This document shows, piece after piece, positions 14,701 to 24,809 of a stretch of DNA of 64,000 bases (position 1 is its first letter; each line of letters opens with the position of its first letter). The notes under the pieces are model-generated. The model was not told the DNA's origin, ran no database searches, and saw only the letters and a list, made by a program, of their open reading frames with translations. The DNA lies in assembly GCF_954871325.1 (NCBI RefSeq), contig NC_088775.1, positions 24,405,561-24,469,560 on the forward strand, written 5' to 3'. A program made the position numbers and the translations under genes. This stretch comes from Gordionus sp. m RMFG-2023. Lineage: Eukaryota > Nematomorpha > Gordioida > Chordodea > Parachordodidae.

Positions 14701-17700
14701 ATGATATCCACTATTACATTATTACTCCTTTTTAAAGATCTAATCTAACAAGCATATTTTTGAAGGTATCACACCAAGTTAAAGATTCGCTTTTTAATTC
14801 TGATTCATTGAAATGTTATATATTTATGTTTTTGTTTTATATATCATTTTACGATTAGGGCATAATCATTAATTACCCCGTGAAAAAGTTGGTCATGGAA
14901 TACTTGCAATTAGGATCATTGGATTCATTCCTCAGAACTTTTCATGATAAGATCGATTTGAAACGCAAGATGAAGTACATAGCCGATATAGTCAACGTAA
15001 TTTTGCAAACTTTTATTTTAATTTTCGAAAGAAGGATTGAGCCAGCATTCGGTATAATAATGAATGACGAGATAAAAAATACGTCATAGCTGTCTTATCG
15101 AGATTTCTAATGGAAGATTTGTATTCAATCCAATAGATTAAATTGTTTATAATATTTGAATGAATGCCAATATAAAAATTATTTATTTTTAATTATATAA
15201 TTTTTAAAGGGAATGGACTATCTAACCACTACCTTAGGTATAGTTCATAGGGATCTCTCTGCTCGCAACGTTTTAGTAACTGACGATGCCTGCTCCGTAA
15301 AAATATCCGACTTTGGTTTGGCTAAATTTCTAACCGTAAGCAAGCAATCAAAACCTTCCAAGGGAAAAGGTGTAAAATCTAATATTATCATTGATTCAAA
15401 GATTAGAAATCAAATGATCGAACCTCACTCAGAATTAACCCCAAGTTATAAAGCTAATCACCAATTGGCGAGTAAAGAGGAGCAAATTATTGACCAATCT
15501 AAAGATCAAGAGAATTGCTCAAATATTGATACAACTGACCAATCCTATAGCTCAAATCTTGATATAGCTGACCAATCAACTAATCAGGACGAAAACGATT
15601 ATTTTTACGATCGATTTAAGGAATCCTTACTACTTAACGAAAGGGACAGTAACCGTGAGGATAATAACTATAACTATTACCACCGAAAGGGCATGTTTTA
15701 TGAGGCATATTACGAGGCTAAAAGTAGTAACCGAGAATTGCCAGTGTGCTGGTTCGCACCCGAATGCTTTCCTCTTCAAATTATTCCTTTCTCGATGAGT
15801 CGTAAGAATATTTCGGTGGGTAAGGAACGGGGTGTAGATCTCAAAAATATTCCCAAAAATTCTCAAAGCTTTTCGAGAGGTAACGAAGACAGACCTGGAG
15901 ACAAAGATGACTTATTGAATGGTACCGTTCACAATTTTGACTTAAATGATAATCAGGATCCTTATATATTTTCACATCTGGTAGTAACAGAAAAAATTAA
16001 TTCTCATGAAAATTTACCAATTAGTCATGCTCATATTCCCGAAACTCAAAATATGCAAAGTAGTATTCAGGAGTTGCGCAAGAACTCAGATGACGCTGAA
16101 ATTAATAACCACAATTTTGACGGCGATACTGATTTCCTTCCTAAAAATATGCCCTTAAACAAAGTCAATCACTCATTCTATTCTGGCCATCATCTTGACA
16201 GCGATAAGGATTTAATTTTGGAAAATTACAACAATGGATACATTTTTCTCGACAATCACTTAAATCATTCACGAGTTAACTATAATCTGGTAAATAAATT
16301 ATTCCCCAAAGATCATAATGCGTTGTTGTACAACGGATATATAGATAATGCTACCTTATCAATCACTGACCCAGTTATCGATGAGGAGAATCAATATTTT
16401 TATCTCTCCAAATATAATCACCCCACAAATACTAGTAATATCAATTTTTCCAAGGCCACAAATAATCAGATACCTACTTTCAATAAAATGATTGATTCCT
16501 CTTTTAAAAACTATTACTATTATACTAGTGAAAATAGACCACTTGATCGCTATGCAACTGATTCAACCATTCCTACCCAATATGGGGACCAGAGAATGTT
16601 AGAAAATATTGGAGAACATAATTTCAGTTTACGGAAGACCCAAGATTCAAAAAAAGACTATATTCAGTCAATCGATAAACCTCCTCAAGATATAGATCCT
16701 AAGTCATCGCCTAAAATGAATCAATTAACTCACGCAAAGGATAGAAAAATTTTGTTCGCACTAAATCAACATTACATACCGGATGTATTGTCGAGCGACC
16801 ATATTGGCGATAACCAATCATTTCAATCGCCAAATAAGATACATTATTATGTCGATATTTTATCGAATGAGGAAAATCAATCATTCAATAGTAGCAATAC
16901 CAGTCACAATTCCAAATCAATCTATATTAAAAATTTACAGGGAAATGACAACCCTGTTTTCAAATCATTCCAATTATCTTCGCCAATCGACGAGGGTTAT
17001 GTTGATAGCGATAGCAATAAAAAGGGCAGAATTTTATTTACGCAAAAGAGTGATGTATGGAGTTTCGGCGTTACTTGTTGGGAAATCATGTGCAATGGCA
17101 TGAATCCACTTCAAATAGTACTGAGGCGATTGGTTCTCAAGCATTTCACCGAACGCCTAAGTTTATATTATTATTAAAATTAAATCATATATAAAAGATT
17201 ATTAGGGGAGACTGAGCGGAATGGCTAGCTAGAGAAGAAATCAGAGCTGTAACTTTTTAAAGTTAACCCCTAGAGCAAAATATTTTAAATTTGGTGTAAA
17301 GATGTATTTTTTATTCTTATCTACCCTATATTTAATTAATATTTAGTCTTGTAAAATTTATTTCTTTTGATATTTTTAGAATAATTAATCGCTCAGAATT
17401 GTTTAAAATTTGTATAAGTTCTCTATATCCTAAAGGTGTACTTCGAATTAACAATTAACTTGAGTTATTTCCCGTACTTTCTTGTGCATAGGGTCAAGTA
17501 GAGAATTTGAAATTTCCGAAATATATAACACTAACTCGACCATAAATATAAGTAAAAATTCCTGAGGTTTTTTATTCTGTAGATTGAATGAGGTTATAAA
17601 GCATTGTTTCAAAATTGTAATTTAAAGCAAAATTTTATCGTCGCAAGGGAACAATAAGCATTCCTTTTTACCTTGGTCCTATTTGATAAGGTGTCCATTT

Positions 17701-20700
17701 AATTGTTAACCTACTACCAGAGTTGTTAAACCCTACTTTTAAAAGAGCGCGCTACCTCTATCGCTATTTGTCAAAAAAGGACCGCCCTACCGTATTAGCT
17801 ATTATTTTTTAAAAGTAGCTTTGGCTACTTTTTATAAAAAAAATTTAGAAATAAATTTGTTTTATTTTTTGCTTATAATGTAATTAATCATCATTTATAA
17901 ATATTTAAATATATTTAGTTTTAATTATAAAAAAATTTATGTAAAAGGACTATAATTTATATAATAAAAATAACTATTTATCGTAATATTCAATTTTTAT
18001 TTATTTTTTTGCATTTAATAATAAAATCATTTCTATTCTATCACCCCAAGTCTAATGCGACGATCAGAAAGTATAAGTTTCGCCTTGCTAAATAATCTCT
18101 CAACAACACTTGAGCGCAAGGCAGTATTTTATATATACATATTTTTAATATAAGAAAAATAATCAAAAATGCTCATTTATATGTTTAGATTTAAAAAAAC
18201 GCATTTAAAAGATTTTCTATTATATTAATATGCTTTATTTCAAAAAAATTATAAATGGAAGTCGTTTTTATGGTTCAAACTAGGGAATCTTTGTTTGCTA
18301 TCTCAATCATTAGTGTCTGGCAACAAAAAATTGTTGTCCCAGGGGAGAGAGTTTTAATCATCATGGTAAATGATGGATTATCAACCGACATTGGCTGAAC
18401 TGTATCAATTATAAAATCGACAATAACTTGGCATGCACAATATTATTAATCAATTTAGCTTGAATTGAATTGGTCTTTTAGATGTAGTCTCCCCTTACCA
18501 AAATTATTAAGATGTTTTTCTATCCCTTTAAAACTGTTGGCATGAACATTTTTTCAAAAAATACTATTAAAATTTATAAATGACAATTACTTTTAGGTGT
18601 TTTTTGAGGTTATAGCTACTAGATTTATTTGAGGATATATTTTTATACAGTTTGAAAAAATAAATTTGTAGCCACCTTTTGTTTTTACATTAATTTGATA
18701 ATATTTTTCAAATTTTGGAAATGGAAAATTTATTATTGTTATCAAGAACATTTTCTTCCAGGGTACCTTCCATTTGTCTGACTCACTTACAACGATTTGG
18801 ATATCCATTTGCGATGACATTTTAATTAATTTACACCAGATGATTTAGGTTTATAATACAAATTGAAAATATAAATTTCGTTTTTAAAATTAAATAATAA
18901 ATTATAAAAATGATAGTGCTCTAAAAAAATAAATAATTGGAAAAAAAGTAGCGCTCTAATTACACTGATTTTTGGTTTGCATACATTTAATAAGTATACT
19001 TCGGGAATATCAAGATAACTTACAATTTTTGTCCTTATGTTTATTTTAAAATTCAAAATGGGTAATTCTATGACATATATGTTGATTTAAATAATGCGAT
19101 TTTCGGACTACCCTTTTTAAAATGAATGAAACTTAGCATATTGGTTATAGTATGTATTAGTGTGTTAAATGGCTCGATTTGAGCCGATTTTAAAAACGAC
19201 TAACTCAATATTTTAGTCATAAAAATATGGCCTAAAACTCGAAATTTAGTTAATAGTTCTCCAAACCTGTGTGCCATCTATAAGTAAGATCTTAAGGCTT
19301 GCATAATATTTTTCTGAATAAAATATTGAGTTAGTCGTTTATAAAAATCGGCTCAAATCGGGCAGTTTAACAACGCTAGTATGTGTATTTTATAATCAAA
19401 ATTATAAAGTTCTAGCTATAATAAATCTGAAATGGCTCTCAAAGTCCAATGAGAACCTTTTCTTATTTTAACGAATTTAAAATTATATAAAATATTTTTA
19501 GTTTAAAGTCACAATTTATATATCATTTTGTAGCTCTCAAAATCCACTCTAAGAAAATTCCTAAATTATTTTAAAAATATCTTCTATATCGTTATATTTC
19601 CTGTTAAACAAAAAAATATTTAAGAAAGGCTAATTTGAAACGATGAAACTCACCAAATATGTTTATTATCAATATATTTAAATATTTAGTAAAATATTAA
19701 AGAGAAAATAAAAATCTAAATTTTATTTAGTTTTATAATTTTAAAGAATATAAAAATTAAAATTATTTATAATATTTTCTTTTTATTGTGGTATAAAATA
19801 TATAATAATTTTATCCAAATTTTATTCGCAAAATTATTACAAAAATTTATATATTAGTAATAAACATATTTGATGAGTTTCATCGTTTAAAATGAAACCT
19901 TTCTCAATATAATTTTTTTAATTTTACCGGAAATACTTTAAAACTGAAAATATTTAAAATATTTTCTTAAGGCTGTGTCCTAAATCAAAAAAAAAATTTC
20001 TTAAAATTTTTGCGAATCGCAAAAATTATGGGAGATTTGGGAGATACGAAACATGTCCCGATTCATACATTTATTTTCAATTTTAAAATGTTTGATATGA
20101 ATTTGTTGATACGACTGAGCGTAGAAGAAGACATAGATTTTTAGAAGGCCGGTATATATGATATTATTTATATTATATGTATTAATTCTAGAGATCAAGG
20201 ACTTTTTAAAATATTTGATAGTATTCCATCTTATCCTGACAAATTTCGTCAGATGTTCCACATGCATGTGGAAACATTCAACTACATTCTTATAAATTTG
20301 GAGTCTATAGACACCGCTATAGTTAAACATAAAAACTCTATTAGTATGAAGCAACGTCTCTATATACATGTATGATGATTTTATTTTTTTATAATCTGTA
20401 TATATTTATAGATATTTAACAACTGGTATGAGCTTTAGAAAATAGCATTATATGCAAAGACAAATATTACAAACACTATGCAAATAGTTAAGGCTGACTG
20501 CCTTTTGCATAATATTATTATTGATCTTGAGGGAAATGATTGTACACCAGTACATGAAGAATATCCAATTTTAAATTTTACCCAATCTCAGTTCCAGTGA
20601 TGGAATGAGAGCTCTAATAATATCAGAGAAACATTTAACTTATTTGTAAATAATTATATGTAAAATTTTTGTATACATTTATTTTTTAATTCTCATAACC

Positions 20701-23564
20701 TTATATCTCTTATGAATGTTTTCATTTGTCAAAGTTATATAATTTATTTATAAATATTCAATAAAAAGTGTTGTTTTGATTATATTGAATAAAGTTATTT
20801 AATTAATTTAATGAGGAAGACTGCTTAAATAAATGACTAAATTTAATTGAATGTTTTTCCTAGGACTCTTGCAATTTATTTTACTATCTCTCAGCCAATA
20901 TTATCTTTAGAAATAAAATATTATGTAAAAAAAATAATAATAGCATAATTTAGGATTTGATATAGAAAACTAAACAAATTTTTTATATATAAAATATCAA
21001 ACTGAATAAATTTTATTTTGATATTTTTCACTCATCTTACATGATTAAAATAAAAAATTTTATTTATAAATCTTGGTATATTAAGCTTTTTAGACCATGT
21101 ATCTATCTAGATAAATATGAAAAGTATCATAACAACTCTGGTGTATCAGGATATATAGGTTGTAATTTACTTTATTATTAGCATTAATTTTTTTTAAAGT
21201 TATTAAATGAATATTATGAAGATAAAATTGCATGAAGGTTAATTTATATAATGAAATATTATATTTTTAATAGTATCATAAGATTTCAATAAAAACCTAA
21301 TTAATGATTAAACATTAATTTCCATTAATTGGCCCTACTTTGTTTGAGAATGTTGATAAATTCCTCAACATCTATAAATAATTTTAACAATTGTTTGATT
21401 AATGAAATATAATAATTTTTATTAGAAAAATATACAAAATATGAACATATTATAAATATGGTATTAAAAATAAAGATATAAGATTACATATATAAAGATA
21501 TATTTTCTAAAAATTTTATTTTCATTTGGTATATTTCTTTTTCAGTCATTCGATTAAAGGTTGTTTGGAATGATTTAAAAAATGCCTGAACATGATGAAT
21601 ATCATCATCATATGATATTTTATTTGCAAAACCTATTTCAAAAATAAATAGTTATTTATAATAAATATTTTCCTTTAAATATATCCATCTTCTCAGTATC
21701 ATATTTTTTAATTTTATTAATTCTTTTAGATTTTTCAAAATTTTTCCTTTTAGAGGAACAAGGATAAATATTTTCAATATTAGAATTGTCTAACTATCAT
21801 TAAATTAATAAAATATATAATAAATATTTAACTTCTAATATTTCATTCTCAGACATATTCATGTCTATAGGACTAAATGTATTAACTAAATCATTCAAGA
21901 TATATTGTGCACTAGGTTCATCATTCTAAAACATAGTTTATTATATAGTTCTAATTTCATGTTATAATACCTGTGAATGTGGTGATGTTTGATCATTCAA
22001 CACATCTTGGATGTTAATAGAATCCTTAGATAGTTTCAAACTGAAACTAGCTTCAGAATGCTTACAAATATCTTCAACATTTTCTTTTAGTCAATAATAA
22101 TCCTCAATAAATTTGAGTTGCTTGCTATTCAAAATATTAGCACCTGAACCTAAAATATAAAATAATATTTATATGTATTTATAATTATACCTGATTTTCA
22201 TAAATATCTATATCTTCTAATATTTTCCATTAATAAATATTCAGTCGCCATTTAATCCCTCAAATTGTAAAAGTTTAAGGAAAAAATGATTAAAGTTTTA
22301 CGAATCGTATAACTTTTAAGAATCATGTGATTTGTGCAAAATCGAAAAAATCATTTAGGCCATCATTTTAATTTTCCATTAAAAATGGCTTATATTATTT
22401 TTTTCGTTAAATTCGCGCAAATTGCGCGAATTAATTTTTATGCAATTTTTGATATTTAGGACACAGCCTAAGGAGAATTATACGGGCTATAAAATAATAT
22501 AAAATTTGTGCCTTTGTACTAAATGTTTATCTAGTATATGAGATTTTTAAAACCAAGATGGCACTTCGGTTCCATTTTTGCTAGTGCTTTGATTTTTTTT
22601 ATAAAATATATAATCTATTTAACCTTCATTCCAAGTTTCAACCATTTAAAAAATGGTCGTCCGAAACATTGGGTGATTTTTCATGGAATTACCCAAATAT
22701 TTTGTATAATCTCGTCTATTTTTATAATACAATTTAAGAAAATATACAAAAGAACGTAATAACAGCCAACATAAATCAAATGGAGCTCGAAGAATTTCTC
22801 AACAAATTGACTCCTCAAAAATTTGTCACGGGCCTACACGAATTATTGGTATAATGAACTGAGAAAAAAAATATGCTTCTCGAATATATAACTATTTTCT
22901 TAGTCACATAGTATTAGAGGTCGGCCAGGTCTTAACTTACCCGTGAAGATTTGTTATTGCCTGGCTCCATCCCGAAAACATTTTCGCCCAAGTTGCTCGG
23001 CCCATAATTTTGTGACCTCCACTTAGTATCCTTTTAATATCATTGTGTCCTTTTAAAAACGGTGTATTTTTCAAGAATAAAGGAAAATATATATAAATGT
23101 ATTAAAAAAAGTAGAAAGATGATTGGAATAGAGAAAGATAGAATCTAACCGGATTGGATAAAACTATTTTAAAATAACTTAATATAAGCTCTGCATCGGA
23201 ACACCTGTTTTTATTTTCCTCCATAAACATATAAAATATTTAGATTTTAAATAGAATTTACATGTAAACAAAAAACTTTTGGTATGGACCAGTCCAACCC
23301 TATCTCTAATGGATTGTACTGGCCTTGGGTGGATGGGTGCAGACTGTAGTTTATATATTAAATATAATATATTTTCTTCTTTTTATTTAAATGAATAAAT
23401 CTATGAATGATTATAAGATTAAAGACCAGTGGCGTCTACCCAGACCCATCGAATGCCCTCAATCGCTTTACAACTTGATTGTCCGAGATTGTTGGAGTGT
23501 TAATCCCAAGGACAGATTTTCTTTCTCCAAAATTAAGCGCAAGTTAAAAGATATCGATACTTAA
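2668..23564 (+). CDS. JAK: Janus kinase (JAK), JH2 pseudokinase plus JH1 tyrosine kinase, 5' part missing
   Basis: Non-receptor tyrosine kinase of the JAK/STAT pathway, acting at the cytoplasmic face of cytokine receptors. I assembled fourteen exons: 2668-2779, 2839-2953, 4766-5078, 7309-7381, 7943-8157, 8208-8311, 8395-8653, 9808-9962, 10080-11203, 14443-14673, 14859-14996, 15210-17117, 22753-22848 and 23418-23564. All junctions are GT-AG and in phase except exon 7 to exon 8. JH2 shows the JAK-type degenerate motifs LPHGQIRPAN (no HRD), LSDP (no DFG), PYIPPE and SDVWAFGTTIWE. JH1 has LGEGNFGEV, VAVK, HRDLSARN, DFG, a YY pair, WFAPE and SDVWSFG, so it should be catalytic. The order pseudokinase then tyrosine kinase is specific to JAKs. 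Exons total about 4,990 nt, some 1,660 codons, against roughly 590 residues for the same two domains in vertebrate JAKs; the excess is in three hydrophilic inserts. FERM and SH2 exons were not found. Confidence 0.9.
2839..2953 (+). CDS. JAK: JAK exon: JH2 helix C to hinge
   Basis: Reads SQLLKMMNSYAFLNDPTIVK followed by IYAICLHPLM, matching the helix C, beta-4 and beta-5 region of JAK pseudokinases (compare the MMSKL-HKHLV-NYGVC pattern). Acceptor TTCATTAG, donor GTTGGT, phase 0 into the next exon, which begins VVTEPMPLGPWDIYL. Confidence 0.7.
4766..5078 (+). CDS. JAK: JAK exon: JH2 C-lobe with degenerate catalytic loop
   Basis: Begins VVTEPMPLGPWDIYL, the hinge and helix D. It continues LWYLEEIKLPHGQIRPANIY and then LSDP. 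HGQ replaces HRD and DP replaces DF of DFG, as in JAK pseudokinases (HGN and LSDPG in JAK2). A Ser/Asn-rich loop of about ten residues is added before LSDP. It ends one base into a codon at donor GTTTAT. Confidence 0.85.
5079..7308. other. JAK intron, no recognised element
   Basis: 2.2 kb of AT-rich intron between the JH2 catalytic-loop exon and the small insert exon. I see no transposase similarity, RNA gene or clear inverted ends. Confidence 0.4.
7309..7381 (+). CDS. JAK: JAK exon: small insert in the JH2 activation-loop region
   Basis: Short exon encoding GENDTGSKQTKNTEIPLKNI with Ser residues at the end, between a pyrimidine-rich acceptor and donor GTAAAG. It is in phase on both sides and leads directly into SLPYIPPEQF. 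The acceptor is a tandem AAGCAG (NAGNAG), so starts at 7309 or 7312 both keep the frame and differ by one residue. Confidence 0.6.
7943..8157 (+). CDS. JAK: JAK exon: JH2 PPE and helix F
   Basis: Reads SLPYIPPEQF then SHTSDVWAFGTTIWETLNF, the pseudokinase equivalents of WVPPE and DKWSFGTTLWE. It ends RRIIE plus one base at donor GTTTTA and joins exon 8208-8311 across a 50-bp intron to give IIEGKRLPQP. The opposite strand is open over part of this exon, but it has no family match. Confidence 0.85.
8208..8311 (+). CDS. JAK: JAK exon: end of the JH2 C-lobe
   Basis: Reads GKRLPQPKNCPDQLYYVMLK then CWNKDINLRIKIQEL. This is the terminal helix region shared by tyrosine kinases (RLPxPxxCPDxxYxxMxxCW). 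Donor is GTATGC, phase 0. Confidence 0.85.
8395..8653 (+). CDS. JAK: JAK exon: start of the JH2-JH1 linker
   Basis: Starts in phase as VRDVHQIFYSVLNSR, completing the last JH2 helix. It continues into unfamiliar sequence with LLGEEFLLVDPVTSKKDGDG. I set the end at donor GTACAT (phase 1), but AAG-GTCGAA (phase 0) is possible. Neither joins exon 9808 in phase, so an unseen micro-exon or another donor is needed. Confidence 0.7.
9241..9545. repeat. dispersed repeat with GGCCCGG islands
   Basis: AT-rich DNA is punctuated every 40-70 bp by CCCGGGC, GGCCGGGC, CCGGGCC and related words, ending near a GCAGGTCTC motif. Similar islands lie at about 2140-2200, 58440-58500 and 63985-64000, so it is probably a dispersed repeat. 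No coding capacity was seen. Confidence 0.4.
9808..9962 (+). CDS. JAK: JAK exon: JH2-JH1 linker, probable
   Basis: Open, GC-enriched stretch after acceptor CTTATAG and before donor GGTTAC. It encodes SCGQMTSPSYFNPSIPCSED and then Asp/His-rich sequence. It joins 10080-11203 in phase. No domain recognised; assigned to JAK by position and phase. Confidence 0.6.
10080..11203 (+). CDS. JAK: JAK exon: giant JH2-JH1 linker and start of JH1
   Basis: A 1,124-nt exon open over 374 codons. It encodes an Asn/Asp/Ser/Lys/Thr-rich, probably disordered linker. The last residues, DEKKEIKYFRKLGE, are the beta-1 strand and first glycine of JH1 and continue in phase into GNFGEVWLAEW of exon 14443. Donor is GTAATA. 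Vertebrate JAKs have only a few dozen residues here. Confidence 0.8.
13097..13233. mobile_element. small MITE with 25-bp inverted ends
   Basis: The left end ATTAAAAGTATATATACATT and the reverse complement of the right end, ATTAAAAGTATACAGACATT, match except for two bases and extend to TGAAGT. The element is about 137 bp and has no ORF. It sits in a JAK intron. The target duplication is not clear. Confidence 0.55.
14169..14222 (-). repeat. tRNA-like sequence, SINE head or tRNA relic
   Basis: On the minus strand, TTGGCGAGTTAGTGTCAAGC resembles a pol III A box and GGTGATTCGATTCCCGAC a B box, in the right order and spacing. No complete cloverleaf could be folded by eye, so it is more likely a tRNA-derived SINE head than a working tRNA. 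Confidence 0.4.
14443..14673 (+). CDS. JAK: JAK exon: JH1 N-lobe
   Basis: Encodes GNFGEVWLAEWNRYGL, then EKVAVKSLKK with the ATP-binding Lys, then DLENEINIMKK with the helix-C Glu, and HPNIIQIK. Between beta-3 and helix C there is a short Lys/Asp/Asn/Ser-rich insertion. 77 codons, phase 0 at both ends; donor GTAACT. Confidence 0.92.
14859..14996 (+). CDS. JAK: JAK exon: JH1 hinge and helix D-E
   Basis: Reads KKLVMEYLQLGSLDSFLRTF then DLKRKMKYIADIVN, matching LIMEYLPYGSLRDYL of JAK2. 46 codons, phase 0 at both ends. Donor GTAATT, acceptor GATTAG. Confidence 0.92.
15210..17117 (+). CDS. JAK: JAK exon: JH1 catalytic core with two very large inserts
   Basis: One 636-codon open exon. It begins GMDYLTTTLGIVHRDLSARN, with the catalytic Asp and Asn, then ISDFGLAKFL. 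After DFG there are about 130 residues before the activation-loop tyrosines AYYEAK and the WFAPE motif near codon 183. Another 430 residues separate APE from SDVWSFGVTCWEIM; the usual distance is about a dozen. Both inserts are Asn/Asp/Ser/Tyr/His-rich. The first contains a tandem 11-residue duplication (DQSxxSNxDxx), and the second contains YGDQ, a YxxQ motif. All catalytic residues remain. Donor GTACTG is at phase 0. Confidence 0.92.
17718..18968 (-). mobile_element. hAT element, family B, degraded copy
   Basis: Starts with CAGAGTTGTTAAACCCTAC, the same end as the copy at 39015. Internally 18290-18838 is a close relative of 39940-40500. On the minus strand 18593-18820 encodes a short BED-finger-like N-terminus, and further stretches resemble hAT transposase N-terminal sequence. 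The right end is uncertain (CTAATTACACTG near 18968) and I found no target duplication. It preserves the uninterrupted form of the site where the MULE at 40521 landed (18842-18850). Confidence 0.55.
19158..19377. mobile_element. palindromic MITE in a JAK intron
   Basis: Two arms of about 50 bp are inverted copies: GGCTCGATTTGAGCCGATTT at the left and its reverse complement AAATCGGCTCAAATCG at the right, with GACTAACTCAATATTTTA continuing both. The flanks AGTATGTAT and AGTATGTGT are a likely 9-bp target duplication with one change. No ORF. Confidence 0.65.
20193..20375 (+). pseudogene. PIF/Harbinger transposase, N-terminal fragment
   Basis: Reads SYPDKFRQMFHMHVETFNYI and then SISMKQRLYIHV before a stop. 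This is the typical N-terminal pattern (YPDKFxxxFRMxxExFxxIL...ISxxxRL) of Harbinger transposases. Confidence 0.65.
20475..20663 (+). pseudogene. PIF/Harbinger transposase, C-terminal fragment
   Basis: Reads KADCLLHNIIIDLEGND and later WNESSNNIRETFNLF. It matches the CxLHNIxx...RDxF C-terminus of the family, with one in-frame stop between. Confidence 0.65.
21510..21635 (-). pseudogene. second Harbinger gene: BESS-like C-terminal fragment
   Basis: The minus strand reads YDDDIHHVQAFFKSFQTTFN then EKEIYQMKIKFL, similar to a BESS motif (DDDxxFLxSLxPxxxxLxxxxKLxxRIKI). PIF/Harbinger elements often carry a Myb/MADF-type partner gene opposite the transposase. The upstream part of this gene is broken by stops. 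Confidence 0.4.
22753..22848 (+). CDS. JAK: JAK exon: JH1 helix G-H region
   Basis: 32 codons, phase 0 at both ends (acceptor CAAAAG, donor GTATAA), encoding ELEEFLNKLTPQKFVTGLHE plus LL. It lies between the helix F exon and the RLPRP exon, where JAKs have the segment before (G)RLPxP. The acceptor choice AG at 22751-22752 is made by phase. Confidence 0.72.
23418..23564 (+). CDS. JAK: JAK last exon: JH1 C-terminus and stop
   Basis: Reads IKDQWRLPRPIECPQSLYNL, then RDCWSVNPKDRFSFSKIK and a TAA stop. It matches the terminal CW-x-RPSF helix of tyrosine kinases. The end lies a few residues after the kinase fold, as in other JAKs. Confidence 0.92.
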   Translation: MKDQWRLPRPIECPQSLYNLIVRDCWSVNPKDRFSFSKIKRKLKDIDT

Positions 23565-24809
23565 ATATTTACTAACTTATACGCACACTATATCGTATTT
23601 AAAAATGATGATGAGGAGCTAATACCTATTAGTAGGGCATGTAAAATATAGTTTATGAATAATTTTTGAAGAATCTATTGCACCACGATAGGTGAGATTA
23701 AAAAAATTTAGAATTCCCGCGAAATTTTAGCTGACCTAGAAAATAATTCTTTTTTTAAAAAAAATTGTTCTTCGTTTAAAACCTAGTTCAGAAAATTCAC
23801 GAAAAACTTATATTAGCGGTAGTGTCAAAATCTATTAATCTTTCTTTTAAAATTTGAATAAAAAAATATACCGACTTTGAAAAAAATATATAATTATAAT
23901 CTAATATCCTACAACCAAATTTAATTTATATTATTTATAGTAAAAATAATTTATAAATACCATAAATTGCTCAATTAGTGTATTTTAGAAATTATAAATC
24001 CTCCATTTTAAAAATTTTTCACAATGTTCTACATTTATTTAACTAATATTAAATACATTTTATTTCTTTCTTTAATGTTTTTGAGTATAATGTTAATAAA
24101 CTTCTATATATTTTATTAGTCTTACAAACTATTTTTAATCAAGTTGAAGAAAGAATAACATTTTAAAAAAAATATATATTAAATTATTTTAAAAATTGTG
24201 GAAAAATTTATTTCCAAATTTTCTAAAATCTCTTTTTATCATTTTAGCCCGAATAATATTTCTTTTTTTATAAATTATTTAACATTGTAAAATATATATT
24301 TTTTTAAAACTCTTATTCTATTAAATGATTATTTTAAATTATAACTATAAAATGCATCAAATCAATACAGAATTTTTTATTATATATAACGTATATTATT
24401 TTTCTTAGAAATTATTATATATAGTATAGTATATTTATTATTATTTATAATGAATAACAAATCGCTGGAAAATTTTTATATTGATTAAAAAAAATATATA
24501 ATTTTTAAAAAATTTGTGTTATAGCATAACCGTAGATAGGAAAATGTACTATAAAAAATGAGGGGAAGGGAGGAATAGGAGTAATTTGCATCCATATGGA
24601 GATAAGGAGCATAAATATTGTGATACAATAAATCCGGGATTATGTACCAAAAAAATTTTTTCTTATATAATCTGGTTGGGTATTGCTTATAAATTGACTA
24701 ATTTAGCTTATTCAGGCATGCACCGAAAATAATTCGCTAAGCATTGAGGCGCGAATTAGTACTTCTGCTTTCTTTAAAGTTGTTTTATATTTATAAAAAA
24801 AAGTTCAAG

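Larger units (their letters stand above)
19971..22468. mobile_element. PIF/Harbinger transposon, degraded
   Basis: Both ends read GGCTGTGTCCTAAAT (inverted) and are flanked by the 3-bp duplication TAA at 19968-19970 and 22469-22471, as expected for PIF/Harbinger. The + strand carries transposase pieces (20193-20375 and 20475-20663) and the minus strand the second gene with a BESS-like end (about 21510-21635). The middle of the transposase, with most of the DDE core, is missing or unrecognisable. Sits in a JAK intron. Confidence 0.8.
17118..22752. other. large JAK intron filled with DNA transposons
   Basis: 5.6-kb intron interrupting the end of JH1. It holds a hAT remnant (from 17718), a palindromic MITE (19158-19377) and a PIF/Harbinger element (19971-22468). 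Most other introns of the gene are shorter, and several are only 50-90 bp. Confidence 0.7.

Noticed and set aside
20001-20369. 122-codon minus-strand open frame
   Set aside because: The + strand over the same bases encodes the Harbinger transposase N-terminus (SYPDKFRQMF).
22909-23035. Possible small MITE with TATTAGAGGTC and GACCTCCACTTAGTA ends
   Set aside because: The inverted similarity is short and gapped, and no target duplication is evident.
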